Shown one piece after another: positions 9,230 to 19,279 of a stretch of DNA of 64,000 nt. The stretch is from Paracoccus sp. (in: a-proteobacteria) (GTDB lineage Bacteria > Pseudomonadota > Alphaproteobacteria > Rhodobacterales > Rhodobacteraceae). The stretch covers positions 124,001-188,000 of the forward strand of contig NZ_JAUNTW010000002.1 of assembly GCF_030538495.1 (NCBI RefSeq), written 5' to 3'. The notes below the pieces were generated by a model. The model searched no databases. It was given only the letters and a program-made list of their open reading frames with translations, and was not told the DNA's origin. How positions within the stretch are numbered: position 1 is the first letter of the stretch; each line of letters opens with the position of its first letter. The translations under genes were made by a program, and so were the position numbers.

Positions 9230-11032
9230 ATGGCTGATTATCAAATTCATACGCATGATTATGATGTCGTCGTCGTGGGCGCCGGTGGTGCGGGCCTGCG
9301 CGCGACGCTGGGCATGGCCGAACAGGGCCTGCGCACGGCCTGCGTGACCAAGGTTTTCCCGACCCGTTCGCACACGGTTGCGGCGCAGGGCGGGATCGCC
9401 GCGTCTCTGTCGAATATGGGGCCGGACAACTGGCAGTGGCATATGTATGACACGGTTAAGGGGTCCGACTGGCTGGGCGACACCGACGCCATGGAATATC
9501 TGGCGCGCGAAGCACCCAAGGCCGTTTACGAACTGGAACATTACGGTGTGCCGTTCAGCCGGACCGAAGAAGGTAAAATCTATCAGCGTCCGTTCGGCGG
9601 CCACACGACCGAATTTGGCGAAGGCCCCCCGGTGCAGCGCACCTGCGCCGCCGCCGACCGCACCGGCCACGCGATTCTGCATACGCTCTATGGTCAGTCG
9701 CTGAAAAACAACGCCGAGTTTTTCATCGAATATTTCGCGCTTGATCTGATCGTGACCGATGGCAAATGCACCGGCGTTGTCTGCTGGAAACTGGATGACG
9801 GCACGATCCACGTCTTTAATGCCAAAATGGTGGTGCTGGCGACCGGCGGTTATGGCCGCGCCTATTTCAGCGCGACCTCGGCCCATACCTGCACTGGCGA
9901 CGGCGGCGGGATGGTGGCGCGCGCGGGCCTGCCGCTGCAAGATATGGAATTCGTGCAATTCCACCCGACGGGGATTTACGGCTCGGGCTGTCTGATCACC
10001 GAAGGCGCGCGTGGTGAAGGTGGTTACCTGACCAACTCCGAGGGTGAGCGGTTCATGGAACGCTATGCCCCGACCTATAAGGATCTGGCGTCGCGTGACG
10101 TGGTATCGCGCTGCATCACCATCGAAATCCGCGAAGGTCGTGGCGTGGGTCCGCAAAAGGATCATATGTTCCTGAACCTGATGCACCTGCCGCCCGAGGC
10201 TTTGGCGGAACGCCTGCCGGGCATCAGCGAATCGGCCAAGATTTTCGCGGGCGTTGACGTGACCAAGGCCCCGATCCCGATCCTGCCGACCGTGCATTAC
10301 AACATGGGCGGCATCCCCACGAACTATTGGGGTGAGGTGCTGAACCCGACCGCCGAACAGCCCGACGCTGTGTTCCCCGGCCTGATGGCTGTGGGTGAGG
10401 CGGGCTGTGCCTCGGTCCATGGCGCGAACCGTCTGGGGTCGAACAGCCTGATCGACCTGGTGGTGTTCGGCCGCGCCGCCGCCATCCGTGCCGGAGAAGT
10501 GATCGACCGTGAAGCCCCCGTTCCCGCGACCAATCAGGAACAGGTGGATCGCGCTCTGGCCCGCTTTGACGCGCTGCGCCACGCCAATGGCGGCACCACG
10601 ACCGCGCAGCTGCGCGACGAAATGCAGCGCACGATGCAGGCCGATGCCGCGGTGTTCCGCACCGACAAAACGCTGGCCGAAGGTGTTGAAAAGATGGAAA
10701 AGATCGCCGCCAAGGTGGCCGATCTCAAGGTGTCGGATCGCGGCTTGATCTGGAACACCGACCTGATGGAAACGCTGGAACTGACCAACCTGATGCCGAA
10801 CGCTTTGGCCACCATCGTCGCCGCCGAGGCGCGCAAGGAAAGCCGCGGCGCCCATGCGCATGAGGATTATCCCGACCGCGACGACGCCAACTGGCGCAAA
10901 CACTCTCTTGCATGGGTTGATGGCGACAAGGTTAAACTGGCCTATCGCCCCGTCCATCTTGAGCCGCTGACGGCGCAGGATGATGGCGGGATCGACCCGA
11001 TGAAAATTGCTCCGAAAAAGAGGGTGTACTGA
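9230..11032 (+). CDS. sdhA: succinate dehydrogenase flavoprotein subunit
   Basis: The 600-residue catalytic flavoprotein of complex II oxidises succinate to fumarate. It shows the N-terminal FAD-binding GAGGAGLRA motif, the [11 protein letters not shown] segment whose His carries covalent FAD, and the [11 protein letters not shown] motif. Length is normal. Its stop overlaps the start of a small lipoprotein gene (TGATG), and the iron-sulfur partner sdhB lies 2.4 kb further on instead of next to it. Confidence 0.98.
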   Translation: MADYQIHTHDYDVVVVGAGGAGLRATLGMAEQGLRTACVTKVFPTRSHTVAAQGGIAASLSNMGPDNWQWHMYDTVKGSDWLGDTDAMEYLAREAPKAVYELEHYGVPFSRTEEGKIYQRPFGGHTTEFGEGPPVQRTCAAADRTGHAILHTLYGQSLKNNAEFFIEYFALDLIVTDGKCTGVVCWKLDDGTIHVFNAKMVVLATGGYGRAYFSATSAHTCTGDGGGMVARAGLPLQDMEFVQFHPTGIYGSGCLITEGARGEGGYLTNSEGERFMERYAPTYKDLASRDVVSRCITIEIREGRGVGPQKDHMFLNLMHLPPEALAERLPGISESAKIFAGVDVTKAPIPILPTVHYNMGGIPTNYWGEVLNPTAEQPDAVFPGLMAVGEAGCASVHGANRLGSNSLIDLVVFGRAAAIRAGEVIDREAPVPATNQEQVDRALARFDALRHANGGTTTAQLRDEMQRTMQADAAVFRTDKTLAEGVEKMEKIAAKVADLKVSDRGLIWNTDLMETLELTNLMPNALATIVAAEARKESRGAHAHEDYPDRDDANWRKHSLAWVDGDKVKLAYRPVHLEPLTAQDDGGIDPMKIAPKKRVY

Positions 11033-11406
11033 TGGCTGTTAAACTTTACGCGGGTTTTGGCGCGGTTGCGCTGCTGCTGGCGGGCTGTGTCGCGCCGATG
11101 CCGACGACTCCGGTCGTCACGCCTGCGGCCCCTGTGGTCACGGCGCCCATGCCTGCGACGGTTCTGGATGCCGCATCGCGCGAACTGGCCCGCACGGTCA
11201 TTAACCGCGAAATGCAAAGCCGGATGCCGGGCGCGAATACGCAGCCTTGGGCCGATTGCGTGATCAACAACGCCACCACGGCGGAATTGATCGACATCGC
11301 GCAAATGTCGCGCGCGGGCGCGTCGGGTGTTGGGGCCAGCGTTGCGACCATCGTGTCGCGTCCGGCCACGGCGCAGTGCATCGCCGCTGCGGCGCGGACG
11401 GCCTGA
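11032..11406 (+). CDS. small lipoprotein within the sdh operon (unknown function)
   Basis: A 124-residue protein with a signal peptide and a lipobox (LLLAGC, Cys about residue 19), followed by a Pro/Thr/Val-rich linker and a conserved-looking domain with two further Cys (WADCVINNAT and TAQCIAAAA). It should be anchored in the membrane facing the periplasm. The start overlaps the sdhA stop by one base, and its stop overlaps the next lipoprotein. Related hypothetical proteins occur, as I recall, between sdhA and sdhB in Rhodobacteraceae; no function is known. Confidence 0.7.
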   Translation: MAVKLYAGFGAVALLLAGCVAPMPTTPVVTPAAPVVTAPMPATVLDAASRELARTVINREMQSRMPGANTQPWADCVINNATTAELIDIAQMSRAGASGVGASVATIVSRPATAQCIAAAARTA

Positions 11407-11726
11407 TGATGCGTGGGCTTGCCCTGATCGCGGTGATGCCGCTGGCGGTGCTGGTCACTGCCTGCGGCCCCATCCCGGTCGAGCAGGCCGAACGTGCCTG
11501 CCTGCGCAACGCCGAACTGGCCGTTGCGCCGCGCAGTCAGGTGCATATGGGCATTTCCACCGGCAGCGGCGGCCCGCGCGTTGCCGGTGGGTTCAAGGTC
11601 GAAATGTCCAGCGATTACATCGCCGGACGCGACCCGGCCGAGGTCTATGACCGCTGCGTGATGCGCCGATCCGGTCAGATGCCGAACCGGCCTTTGACCG
11701 ATTATCCCGGGTGGAGACGTTCATGA
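11406..11726 (+). CDS. second small lipoprotein within the sdh operon
   Basis: A 106-residue protein with a signal peptide and lipobox (LVTAC). The mature part contains two further Cys (RACLRN and DRCVMRR), which could form a disulfide in the periplasm. The start is ATGATG at 11406/11409, overlapping the previous stop. The last four bases overlap the pyruvyl transferase start. Not recognised further. Confidence 0.65.
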   Translation: MMRGLALIAVMPLAVLVTACGPIPVEQAERACLRNAELAVAPRSQVHMGISTGSGGPRVAGGFKVEMSSDYIAGRDPAEVYDRCVMRRSGQMPNRPLTDYPGWRRS

Positions 11727-12592
11727 ACGCCGCCGCGGAACGATCGCATTTGACGCCGGCACAGGGCTATACTAAGCCCTCGCGTCCGGTCCGGGCGTTG
11801 ATGCGCCTGGGTCTGTTGCAGGGCCGCCGGATGTATTGGTGGTGGGGCGACAAGATCAATTTTGGCGATTGGGTCGGTCCGCTGATTTACGAATGGCGCA
11901 CCGGACGCCGCCCGATTTTCTGCAACAGCCGGGGATCGTCGGCGGGGCATTATTATGTCACGGCGGGCAGTGTTCTGTCCTTTGGCCATCAGGCGGGGCG
12001 TGGGATCGTCTGGGGATCGGGCGTGATTTCGGGGGATGCGGAGATTGCGCGCCCCAAGGTCATCCATGCCGTGCGCGGACCACTGACCCGTGGCCGTTGC
12101 CTTGATCTGGGCTATGACTGCCCGCCGGTTTATGGCGATCCGGGCATTTTGGTGCCGCAGGTGCTGGGGCTGGTGCCGTCCCAGCCGCGTTACAAATTGG
12201 GGATTATCCCCCATTTCCGCGAAGCCGCCGCGCTTTCCGCCCATTGGGCGACGAACCCTGATGTCTGCGTGATCGACGTGCTGACCGATGTTGAAACCGT
12301 CGCGCGCCAGATTGCGGATTGCGCGGTTGTGGTCTCCAGCTCGCTGCATGGGCTGATCGTGTCCCATGCGATGAACATTCCGGCGGGCTGGGTGCGGTTC
12401 CAGCCGGGCGACCATCTGGATCGCTGGAAATTCCACGATTACTATGCCTCGGGCGGGGTGACCGATGATATCGCGCCGGTCATGCTGGGCGCCGATGCGC
12501 AAATGGCGGATCTGATCACGGTCGCGACAAACGCGCCGCGCCCGCAGTTAGAGCCGCTGATGCAGCCTTTACTTGACTGTTGCCCGTTTTAG
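11723..12592 (+). CDS. polysaccharide pyruvyl transferase family protein
   Basis: This 289-residue protein resembles the PS_pyruv_trans family (ExoV-like), whose members transfer pyruvate from phosphoenolpyruvate to sugars of exopolysaccharides or wall polymers. The N-terminal W.WGDKINFGDWVGP motif, the central IVWGSGVISGD segment and the C-terminal SSSLHGLIVSHA motif are characteristic. The ATG at 11723 overlaps the previous stop (ATGA) and has GGTGGAG upstream; the GTG at 11711 is less likely. It sits inside the sdh operon, which is unexpected for a glycan-modifying enzyme. The acceptor glycan is unknown. Confidence 0.75.
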   Translation: MNAAAERSHLTPAQGYTKPSRPVRALMRLGLLQGRRMYWWWGDKINFGDWVGPLIYEWRTGRRPIFCNSRGSSAGHYYVTAGSVLSFGHQAGRGIVWGSGVISGDAEIARPKVIHAVRGPLTRGRCLDLGYDCPPVYGDPGILVPQVLGLVPSQPRYKLGIIPHFREAAALSAHWATNPDVCVIDVLTDVETVARQIADCAVVVSSSLHGLIVSHAMNIPAGWVRFQPGDHLDRWKFHDYYASGGVTDDIAPVMLGADAQMADLITVATNAPRPQLEPLMQPLLDCCPF

Positions 12593-12600
12593 GATCGGTG

Positions 12601-13449
12601 ATGGCGCATTCCGCAGCATATTCCCCGCAGAAAGGCCCACGCCGCCGCCTCATTCTGCATGTCGGTGTGCAAAAAACCGGCAGCACAGCGATTCAGCGGC
12701 ATTTGGGCGGCAATGCGGACCGGCTGGCCGATCATCTGATCCTGCGCACGCCGGGTTGTGGCCCGCTGATGCGGTCGCTGGGCCGTGCGGCGATTGGGTT
12801 CAGTCTGGGTGAAACGTCGAAAAAACAGTTGCAAGACGCAATCGCAGACGTTTTGAATGATCTGCCGGGTGGTGATCTGCCGGTTGTGATCAGCCACGAA
12901 AATCTGGCGGGGGCGATGCCCGGGAATGGCGGCGAAACGCGTCTGTTCCCCAAGCTGCCGCGCATTGCGGAAATTCTGTGCGATACGGCGGCGGGCTTTG
13001 ATCCGCAGATCGTGTTTTACAGTCGCAATTTGACGCAGTGGCGGCCCAGCGTGTGGGCGCAGGCCGTGCGGACCGATGGTTACACCGGCACATTCGCCGA
13101 TTTTGAACGCGAGACGGTGGATTTGCCGAAATGGGGCGACCTGTTGCGCCGTCTGACGGCGGCTGTTGGTGCAAATCGCGTCACCCGCCTGCGGCTTGAA
13201 GATGAAACCGACCCCACCCGCCCCGGTGCGCAATTGCTGGCGCTTGTTGGGGTAGGGGCGGCTGACATCGCCGCGCTGCCCGCGTTGCAAGGCGCGTCGA
13301 TGGCGCAGTTGTCGCCCGCGTCAACCGAATTTCTGCGCCGCCTGAATGGGCAGGCGCTGAACCCTCATGCGCGGTATAAGGTGGCCGAATTGGTCGCCCG
13401 CGCCCAACATTTGTTTGCGGCCGATGCGCCGCCCGAAGGCACGTTCTGA
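12601..13449 (+). CDS. sulfotransferase-like P-loop protein
   Basis: A 282-residue protein with a PAPS-binding 5'-phosphosulfate loop (HVGVQKTGSTAIQ) near the N-terminus and a plausible 3'-phosphate-binding segment (FYSRNLTQWRPS) at about residues 145-156. These are features of bacterial sulfotransferase-fold proteins that sulfate glycans or other acceptors. No signal peptide or membrane segment is seen. It starts eight bases after the pyruvyl transferase stop and ends 12 bp before sdhB, so it is probably co-transcribed with both. The acceptor is unknown; another P-loop transferase role cannot be excluded. Confidence 0.65.
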   Translation: MAHSAAYSPQKGPRRRLILHVGVQKTGSTAIQRHLGGNADRLADHLILRTPGCGPLMRSLGRAAIGFSLGETSKKQLQDAIADVLNDLPGGDLPVVISHENLAGAMPGNGGETRLFPKLPRIAEILCDTAAGFDPQIVFYSRNLTQWRPSVWAQAVRTDGYTGTFADFERETVDLPKWGDLLRRLTAAVGANRVTRLRLEDETDPTRPGAQLLALVGVGAADIAALPALQGASMAQLSPASTEFLRRLNGQALNPHARYKVAELVARAQHLFAADAPPEGTF

Positions 13450-13461
13450 AAGGAAGCACCC

Positions 13462-14241
13462 ATGGTTGAGTTAACATTGCCCAAGAACAGCCAGATTCGC
13501 GTCGGCAAAACCTGGCCTAAGCCTGCGGGCGCAACGAATCTGCGCAAATTCAAAATTTATCGCTGGGATCCCGATACTGGGGAAAATCCGCGGCTGGATA
13601 CCTATTTCGTGGATATGGACACGTGCGGTCCGATGGTTCTGGACGCGTTGATTAAGATTAAGAACGAAATCGACCCCACGCTGTCGTTCCGCCGGTCCTG
13701 CCGTGAAGGGATTTGCGGTTCCTGCGCAATGAATATCGACGGCGGCAACCATCTGGCCTGTATCTATGGCATGGATGAAATCAGCGGCGACGTGAACATC
13801 TATCCTCTGCCGCATATGGCCGTGGTCAAGGATCTGGTGCCGGATCTGACGCATTTTTACGCTCAGCACGCCAGCGTGAACCCCTATCTGATCACCAAAT
13901 CGCCCACGCCGAACAAAGAATGGCGTCAGTCGATCGAGGATCGCAAGCATCTGGACGGCCTGTATGAGTGTATCCTCTGCGCGTCCTGTTCGACGTCCTG
14001 CCCGTCTTATTGGTGGAATGGCGACCGTTATCTGGGACCGGCGGCGCTGCTGCACGCTTATCGCTGGATCATCGACAGCCGCGATGAGGCGACCGGCGAA
14101 CGTCTGGACGATCTGGAAGATCCGTTCAAACTGTATCGCTGCCACACGATCATGAACTGCACCAACACCTGCCCCAAAGGTCTGAATCCGGCCAAGGCGA
14201 TTGCGTCGATCAAACATATGATGGTGGAGCGCGCGGTTTAA
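13462..14241 (+). CDS. sdhB: succinate dehydrogenase iron-sulfur subunit
   Basis: The 259-residue electron-transfer subunit of complex II. The [2Fe-2S] cysteines (CREGICGSC and a later HLAC), the [4Fe-4S] set ([12 protein letters not shown]) and the [3Fe-4S] set ([17 protein letters not shown]) are all intact. AAGGAAG precedes the ATG. It is separated from sdhA by four genes but stays on the same strand with short gaps. Confidence 0.97.
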   Translation: MVELTLPKNSQIRVGKTWPKPAGATNLRKFKIYRWDPDTGENPRLDTYFVDMDTCGPMVLDALIKIKNEIDPTLSFRRSCREGICGSCAMNIDGGNHLACIYGMDEISGDVNIYPLPHMAVVKDLVPDLTHFYAQHASVNPYLITKSPTPNKEWRQSIEDRKHLDGLYECILCASCSTSCPSYWWNGDRYLGPAALLHAYRWIIDSRDEATGERLDDLEDPFKLYRCHTIMNCTNTCPKGLNPAKAIASIKHMMVERAV

Positions 14242-14349
14242 TCCGTCGCGCCGGGGGATTTTGCATCCCCCCAGCCTGCCCACTGGTGGGCAGGCGTTCG
14301 ACGGGGCAAAGGTCCACTGGACTTTTGCCTGATCCGTCTCACCCCAGCA

Positions 14350-14372
14350 GGGTGTTTCTGCACAGAAGAAAC
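14350..14372 (+). repeat. short dispersed element, copy 1 (TGCACAGAAGAAAC type)
   Basis: One of three related 23-bp elements in the window (others at 35886-35908 on the minus strand and 44305-44327 on the plus strand). They share a GGGT(A/G)TTT..GCACAGAAGA core and lie at gene ends. Similar sequences are, as I recall, common in Rhodobacteraceae intergenic regions. Confidence 0.6.
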
Positions 14373-14387
14373 GCGGCGTGCCGCATG

Positions 14388-14419
14388 AAAAAGCCGGGGT
14401 TTTGGCCCCGGCTTTTGTC
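14388..14419. terminator. bidirectional terminator between sdhB and glyS
   Basis: Hairpin AAAAAGCCGGGG / CCCCGGCTTTT with runs on both sides, between two convergent genes. An additional GC-rich stem (GCCTGCC..GGCAGGC, 14274-14295) just after sdhB lacks a T-run. Confidence 0.85.
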
Positions 14420-16477
14420 TTATCCCTCGATCCGAGAGAAATCGGCGATGTCGCGGCCTGCGGCTCGGATGCGGTGCAGCAGGTTCAGCCGGTTGCGGCG
14501 CACCACGCTGTTGTCGGTGTTGACCTGAACGGCGGTGAAGAACGCGTCAATCGGGCCGCGCAGGGCGGCAATCGCGGACATGGCGGCGGGATAGTTTTCG
14601 TCCGCCATGGCCTGCCGGATCGCCGGTTCGGCGGTATCCAGAGCTGCGAACAGGGCGCGTTCTTCATCGGTTTCCGCGAATTTCGGATCGGCGCCAAAGC
14701 TGTATTCCACGCCATCGGCGCTTTCCGCCTGACCCAGAATGTTGGCGGCGCGTTTCAGCCCTTGCAGCAGGTTTTCCCCGTCTGCGGTGTGCAGCATATC
14801 GTTCAGCGCAGTGGCGCGGGCGACCACGGCGGTCAGATCATCGCGCCCGTCTTGGGCCAGCACCGCGTCGATCACGTCATGGCGAACGCCTTGGTCCCGC
14901 AGATGGACCTTCAGCCGGTCATGCAGGAACGATAGCAGGTCGGTGCCGTCATTGCCGGGATAGCCCGCCGCAAAAATGGGCAGCAGCGGCATCCGCACAC
15001 CATTCCCCAGCACCAACCGAATAACCCCCAAAGCGGCGCGGCGCAGGGCGTAGGGGTCTTTGGACCCCGTGGGTTTTTCGTCGATGGCCCAGAAGCCGGT
15101 CAGCGTGTCGATTTTATCGGCCAGTGCCACGGCGACGGACACGGGGGCGGTTGGCACGGCGTCGCTTGGGCCAAGCGGCGAATAATGGTCGCGGGCGGCG
15201 TCCGCCACGGCGTCAGCTTGGCCGGCGTTCAAGGCGTAATACCGGCCCATCACGCCTTGCAGTTCGGGAAATTCGCCGACCATGGACGAACGCAAATCCA
15301 GTTTTGCGATGCGCGCGGCCTGTTCGGCCTGATCCGGGTCGGCCCCCACGGCGGGCGCGATGTCGCGGGCCAATGCGGCGATGCGGGTCACGCGGTCCGA
15401 TTGCGACCCCAGTTTCGCGTGGAAGGTGACGGATGCCAACCCATCGGCCCAGTTGGTCATCCCGCCGCGGGCCTGACGCACATCGTTTTCCCAGAAAAAC
15501 ACCGCATCCGACAGGCGCGCGGCCAGAACGCGTTGATTGCCCGCCAGAATCGCCGCGCCGTCATCAGTGGTTTCGATATTGGCGACGGTCACGAACCCTT
15601 CGATCCGACCGGTTTTTGGGTTGCGGGCGGAAAAGAACTTCTGGTGTTCCTTCATCGAGGTTTGCAGCACCTCGGGGGGCAGGTCCAGAAAACGGTCCTG
15701 AATGACGCCCATCAGCGGCACGGGCCATTCGACCAGACCCGCCACCTCGGCCAGCAGGGCGTCATCGGGGACAATATCCCAGCCGCGCGCAAAAGCCAGA
15801 TTGTCCGCGCCGTTGCGGATCGCCTGCGCGCGTTCGTCCGCGTCCAGCATGACATAGGCGGCGCGCAGTTTGTCGGCGTAATCGTCAAACCCGGTCACGG
15901 CGAACGCATCGGGGGCCATGAACCGATGGCCGCGCGTGGTGTTGCCCGACGCGATACCGTCCACATCCAGCGGCACGATCTGCGCCCCGGCCTCATCGCT
16001 CAGGATGCACAGGATGGAATGCAGCGGGCGGACCCAACGCAGGCTGCCCGACCCCCAGCGCATGGATTTCGGCCACGGAAAGTTGCGGATGGTGCGGTCC
16101 AGCACCTCGGCCACGATGTCGGCGGCGGGGCGGCCCGGACGGGTCAGGACGGCAAAGAACACCTCGGCCTTTTTGTCGGCGCGGCGTTCCAGTTGGTCAA
16201 TCGTCAGCCCGGTCGAGCGCAGAAACCCGGCAATCGCCTGTTCGGGGGCGTCGGTGCGCGGCCCTTTGCGTTCGTCGCGGGTGGTGGGGCTGTGGGCGGT
16301 CAGCCCCTCGACCGTCAGGGTCAGGCGGCGCGGCGTCGAAAACGCGCCCGCACTGGCATAGGTCAGGCCGGATTCCACCAGACCATCGGTGATCAGGCGT
16401 TTCAGATCAGCCGCCGCGCGGGCCTGCATCCGGGCGGGGATTTCTTCGGAGAAAAGTTCAATCAGCAGATCGGGCAT
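14420..16477 (-). CDS. glyS: glycine--tRNA ligase beta subunit
   Basis: The 685-residue beta subunit of the bacterial alpha2beta2 glycyl-tRNA synthetase. It begins with the family-typical LLIELFSEEIPARMQ segment and contains FSTPRRLTL, KSMRWG and VRPLHSI motifs. Its ATG overlaps the stop of the upstream small membrane protein gene, making a tight glyQ-membrane protein-glyS operon. Confidence 0.96.
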   Translation of the reverse strand: MPDLLIELFSEEIPARMQARAAADLKRLITDGLVESGLTYASAGAFSTPRRLTLTVEGLTAHSPTTRDERKGPRTDAPEQAIAGFLRSTGLTIDQLERRADKKAEVFFAVLTRPGRPAADIVAEVLDRTIRNFPWPKSMRWGSGSLRWVRPLHSILCILSDEAGAQIVPLDVDGIASGNTTRGHRFMAPDAFAVTGFDDYADKLRAAYVMLDADERAQAIRNGADNLAFARGWDIVPDDALLAEVAGLVEWPVPLMGVIQDRFLDLPPEVLQTSMKEHQKFFSARNPKTGRIEGFVTVANIETTDDGAAILAGNQRVLAARLSDAVFFWENDVRQARGGMTNWADGLASVTFHAKLGSQSDRVTRIAALARDIAPAVGADPDQAEQAARIAKLDLRSSMVGEFPELQGVMGRYYALNAGQADAVADAARDHYSPLGPSDAVPTAPVSVAVALADKIDTLTGFWAIDEKPTGSKDPYALRRAALGVIRLVLGNGVRMPLLPIFAAGYPGNDGTDLLSFLHDRLKVHLRDQGVRHDVIDAVLAQDGRDDLTAVVARATALNDMLHTADGENLLQGLKRAANILGQAESADGVEYSFGADPKFAETDEERALFAALDTAEPAIRQAMADENYPAAMSAIAALRGPIDAFFTAVQVNTDNSVVRRNRLNLLHRIRAAGRDIADFSRIEG

Positions 16478-16959
16478 TATTCGATGACTTTCTTTTCTTC
16501 GGCGGTTTCGTTCAGTTGATGCCAGGCAAAGGCGCGGCCATCGGGGTAAACGGCGATGACGCGATCCACGCCGGGGCGGATGTCGGCCTGCGACAAGAAC
16601 CCCTGCGCCGCGCCGGATTCCAGATCGCCGCCCACGCCGCGCGCGTTGAAGCAGCGGAACCAGCTGGGGCCGATGGTCGGCGTCGGATCGGCAAAGACCG
16701 GCAGACCGGCCAGATCGGCGTGATCGACCGTAAAGCAGGCCCGATACCCCAAAGGCGAGCTGGATTTATCAATGCCGCGAAAATCGCGCACGGGCAGGGG
16801 GGCCAGTTCGCCATCCGCCTGCGTGATGAACAGCGTTTGCGTGCCGGTGATTTCGTCCACATCGTCATAAAACGCGTAAACTTGCAGATACCAGACCGCA
16901 ATCGCCGCCAGAACGGCGGACAGCGCCAGCATGGAAATGGCAATGCGACCTTGGTTCAT
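16477..16959 (-). CDS. small membrane-anchored protein between glyQ and glyS (possibly DUF6446)
   Basis: A 160-residue protein with one N-terminal transmembrane segment (about residues 7-28) and a likely periplasmic domain containing two Cys (YRACFTVD and WFRCFNARG) and the ending AFAWHQLN. It resembles, from memory, the DUF6446 family that sits between glyQ and glyS in Rhodobacteraceae; this needs a profile search. It overlaps both neighbours by one to four bases, so its expression is coupled to the synthetase. Function unknown. Confidence 0.65.
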   Translation of the reverse strand: MNQGRIAISMLALSAVLAAIAVWYLQVYAFYDDVDEITGTQTLFITQADGELAPLPVRDFRGIDKSSSPLGYRACFTVDHADLAGLPVFADPTPTIGPSWFRCFNARGVGGDLESGAAQGFLSQADIRPGVDRVIAVYPDGRAFAWHQLNETAEEKKVIE

Positions 16960-17873
16960 GCGCCCGCCGCCGATGTGGTCAGGAACAGATCGGCGCAGCC
17001 CTTGGCCAGTGCGCGGACGCGGCCAATATAGGCCTGACGTTCCGTCACCGAAATCACGCCGCGCGCGTCCAGCAGGTTGAACAGATGGCTGGCCTTGATC
17101 GCCTGATCATAGGCCGGATGCGCCATCGGGATACGCCGCCCGGCATCGTCGGTTTCCGCAGCGGCAAGGATGCGGGCGCATTCGGCCTCGGCGTCCTTAA
17201 AATGCTGAAACAGCATGTCGGTATCGGCCTGATCGAAATTCCAGCGGGAATATTCCTGTTCGGTCTGGCGGAACACATCGCCATAGGTCAGCGGGATCGG
17301 CGCATCGGGGCTGTTGAACGGCATATCCATGACGTGTTCCACGCCCAGCACATACATGGCCAGCCGTTCCAATCCATAGGTCAGTTCGCCCGAAACGGGG
17401 CGGCAATCATGCCCGCCAACCTGTTGGAAATAGGTGAACTGGCTGACCTCCATCCCGTCGCACCACACTTCCCATCCCAGACCCCAGGCGCCAAGAGTGG
17501 GCGATTCCCAGTCATCTTCGACAAAGCGCACGTCATGGGCCATCGGGTCCAGACCAATCGCGCGCAGGCTGCCCAGATACAATTCCTGCAAATTCGCGGG
17601 GCTGGGTTTGATGATAACCTGATATTGATAATAATGCTGCAACCGGTTGGGGTTTTCGCCGTAACGCCCATCCGTGGGGCGGCGCGACGGTTGGACATAG
17701 GCTGCGGCCCATGCTTTATTGCCCAAAGCGCGCAGAGTCGTGGCGGGGTGGAACGTGCCGGCGCCCACCTCCATATCATAGGGCTGCAAAATCGCGCAGC
17801 CATGTTCGGCCCAGTAAGATTGCAGGCGCAGGATGATGTCCTGAAAGCTGCGGGGTCGGTTGGGGCTGGTCAT
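16956..17873 (-). CDS. glyQ: glycine--tRNA ligase alpha subunit
   Basis: The 305-residue catalytic alpha subunit of glycyl-tRNA synthetase. The [13 protein letters not shown] start, GAGTFHPAT segment, [19 protein letters not shown] motif and C-terminal [13 protein letters not shown] are as expected. The ATG at 17873 is chosen because AAGGA lies just upstream and the family starts there; the longer frame to 17960 adds a basic, unrelated N-terminus. Confidence 0.96.
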   Translation of the reverse strand: MTSPNRPRSFQDIILRLQSYWAEHGCAILQPYDMEVGAGTFHPATTLRALGNKAWAAAYVQPSRRPTDGRYGENPNRLQHYYQYQVIIKPSPANLQELYLGSLRAIGLDPMAHDVRFVEDDWESPTLGAWGLGWEVWCDGMEVSQFTYFQQVGGHDCRPVSGELTYGLERLAMYVLGVEHVMDMPFNSPDAPIPLTYGDVFRQTEQEYSRWNFDQADTDMLFQHFKDAEAECARILAAAETDDAGRRIPMAHPAYDQAIKASHLFNLLDARGVISVTERQAYIGRVRALAKGCADLFLTTSAAGA

Positions 17874-17976
17874 CGGGCCGTCCTTTTTGCATAGATCAGC
17901 AAAGCGTGCGCGTCTTCTAGGCGCGGCATAAGGCGGGGTCAACAACGCCCCTGCAATCAAGGTAAAGGGATTTCAG

Positions 17977-19275
17977 ATGCGGCAATTGGCGATGGTGGTT
18001 TTGGCGACAGTGTTGCCAGTGGCGGGATTTGCACAAGACGCCATCATTCGGATCGAGGCAAAGCGGGGCGCAGGCGTTGCCGACACCGTGGCCGGTTGGG
18101 CCGAACGGTTTGACGATGTGGTGACCTTTCCGTTGCCCGGCGGATGGACCGGCATTGGTCTGGGGCCGCTGGACCGGGCTGCGGCCGATGCGCGGATTGC
18201 GGAACTGAAATCGGCGCGAGCGATCCCGGCGGACAGTTTTGTGGCCGTGCCTGCGGCGGGAACGGTGCTGACGCCGGTTGCGGGGCAGGCGGGCGATGCG
18301 GCGGATGCTGTGGAAACGACCGTCGAAGCTGTGGCTGAACCCGTTGTTGAACCCGAACCCGCCCCGGAAACCGCGCATATCCGGCTTGAGGCGTTTCAGG
18401 ACCGGGTCGAGGCGGATGAGGCATTGGCCCGTTGGCAGGCCGATTATCCCGGTGCCGGGTTGTGGGCGCTGCCGAATGGCTGGTTCGGCATTGCGGTTGG
18501 CCCCGTGCTGCCCGAAACGGCGGCGGCGTGGTTGCCGGTGTTGAAACAGGCGGGCGCAGTGCCGCAGGACGCATTCATCGCGGATGTGGCGGATATGGGC
18601 GACACTCTGGTGGCCGGTGATGCCGCTGATCTGCCCGCGCCCGGTGCCTCGGAGCCGATGCCGCCGCTGACCGACGTTCAACGCGCGTTGCGTTGGGCGG
18701 GTTATTACGACGGTGTGATCGACGGGCTGGATGGTCCGGGAACGCAGGCCGCCATTCGCGCCGAAATCGCCGCCGAGCGCGAATCGCTGGATCCCGGCAC
18801 CGCGATGCGCCTGTTGATCGAACGCCGCGACGATTGGCGCGCGGGGATGGAGCTGGTCGAACTGCGCGACGACGCCACCGGCCTGTCGCTAACCGCACCG
18901 ATGCAGTTTCTGGAATTTGACCGGGCGGAACGGGCGCTGTCGATCTATGGCCCGCGTGACGGGTCGGGGGCGGCGCTGATCCTGTTCAGCCAACCCGGCG
19001 GGCAACAGGAATTGCTGGATCTGTCCGGTCTGGTCACGGCGCTGGGCTGGGTGCCGTCGCCTGAACGCATGATTACGCAAGGGCATATCCTGCTGACCGG
19101 CGCGAATGACGACCATATCAGCCGGGCCGAAGGCTGGGTGCGCGACAACCGCGCCATCGGCTATGTCCTGATCTGGCCCAGTGCCTCGGCGTCCGAGGCC
19201 CCGCGCATCGCCGCCGAAATCAGCGAAACCCTGACCCGGTTCGCCCCGGCGGGGAACGAAGCGGCGACGCAGTAA
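17977..19275 (+). CDS. exported protein with SPOR-like modules and a peptidoglycan-binding-like domain
   Basis: A 432-residue protein with an N-terminal signal peptide (cleavage likely after AGFAQ). Two similar segments of about 80 residues (about 23-90 and about 128-205), containing LP.GW.GI..GP, resemble SPOR-type peptidoglycan-binding modules. A stretch at about residues 230-265 (VQRALRWAGYYDGVIDGLDGPGTQAAI) looks like a PG_binding_1 domain, and a C-terminal alpha/beta region follows. It diverges from glyQ and is followed five bases later by a DUF1289 gene. A trypsin-like domain seen in some homologues as I recall is not visible here. Role inferred: cell-envelope. Confidence 0.6.
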   Translation: MRQLAMVVLATVLPVAGFAQDAIIRIEAKRGAGVADTVAGWAERFDDVVTFPLPGGWTGIGLGPLDRAAADARIAELKSARAIPADSFVAVPAAGTVLTPVAGQAGDAADAVETTVEAVAEPVVEPEPAPETAHIRLEAFQDRVEADEALARWQADYPGAGLWALPNGWFGIAVGPVLPETAAAWLPVLKQAGAVPQDAFIADVADMGDTLVAGDAADLPAPGASEPMPPLTDVQRALRWAGYYDGVIDGLDGPGTQAAIRAEIAAERESLDPGTAMRLLIERRDDWRAGMELVELRDDATGLSLTAPMQFLEFDRAERALSIYGPRDGSGAALILFSQPGGQQELLDLSGLVTALGWVPSPERMITQGHILLTGANDDHISRAEGWVRDNRAIGYVLIWPSASASEAPRIAAEISETLTRFAPAGNEAATQ

Positions 19276-19279
19276 CCCC

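Noticed and set aside
9206..10957. A 583-residue open frame antisense to sdhA
   Set aside because: A shadow of sdhA codon bias; composition rich in Arg, His, Gln and Gly with no domain.
14274..14295. GCCTGCC..GGCAGGC hairpin as the main sdhB terminator
   Set aside because: It lacks a T-run; the hairpin at 14388-14419 is a much better terminator.
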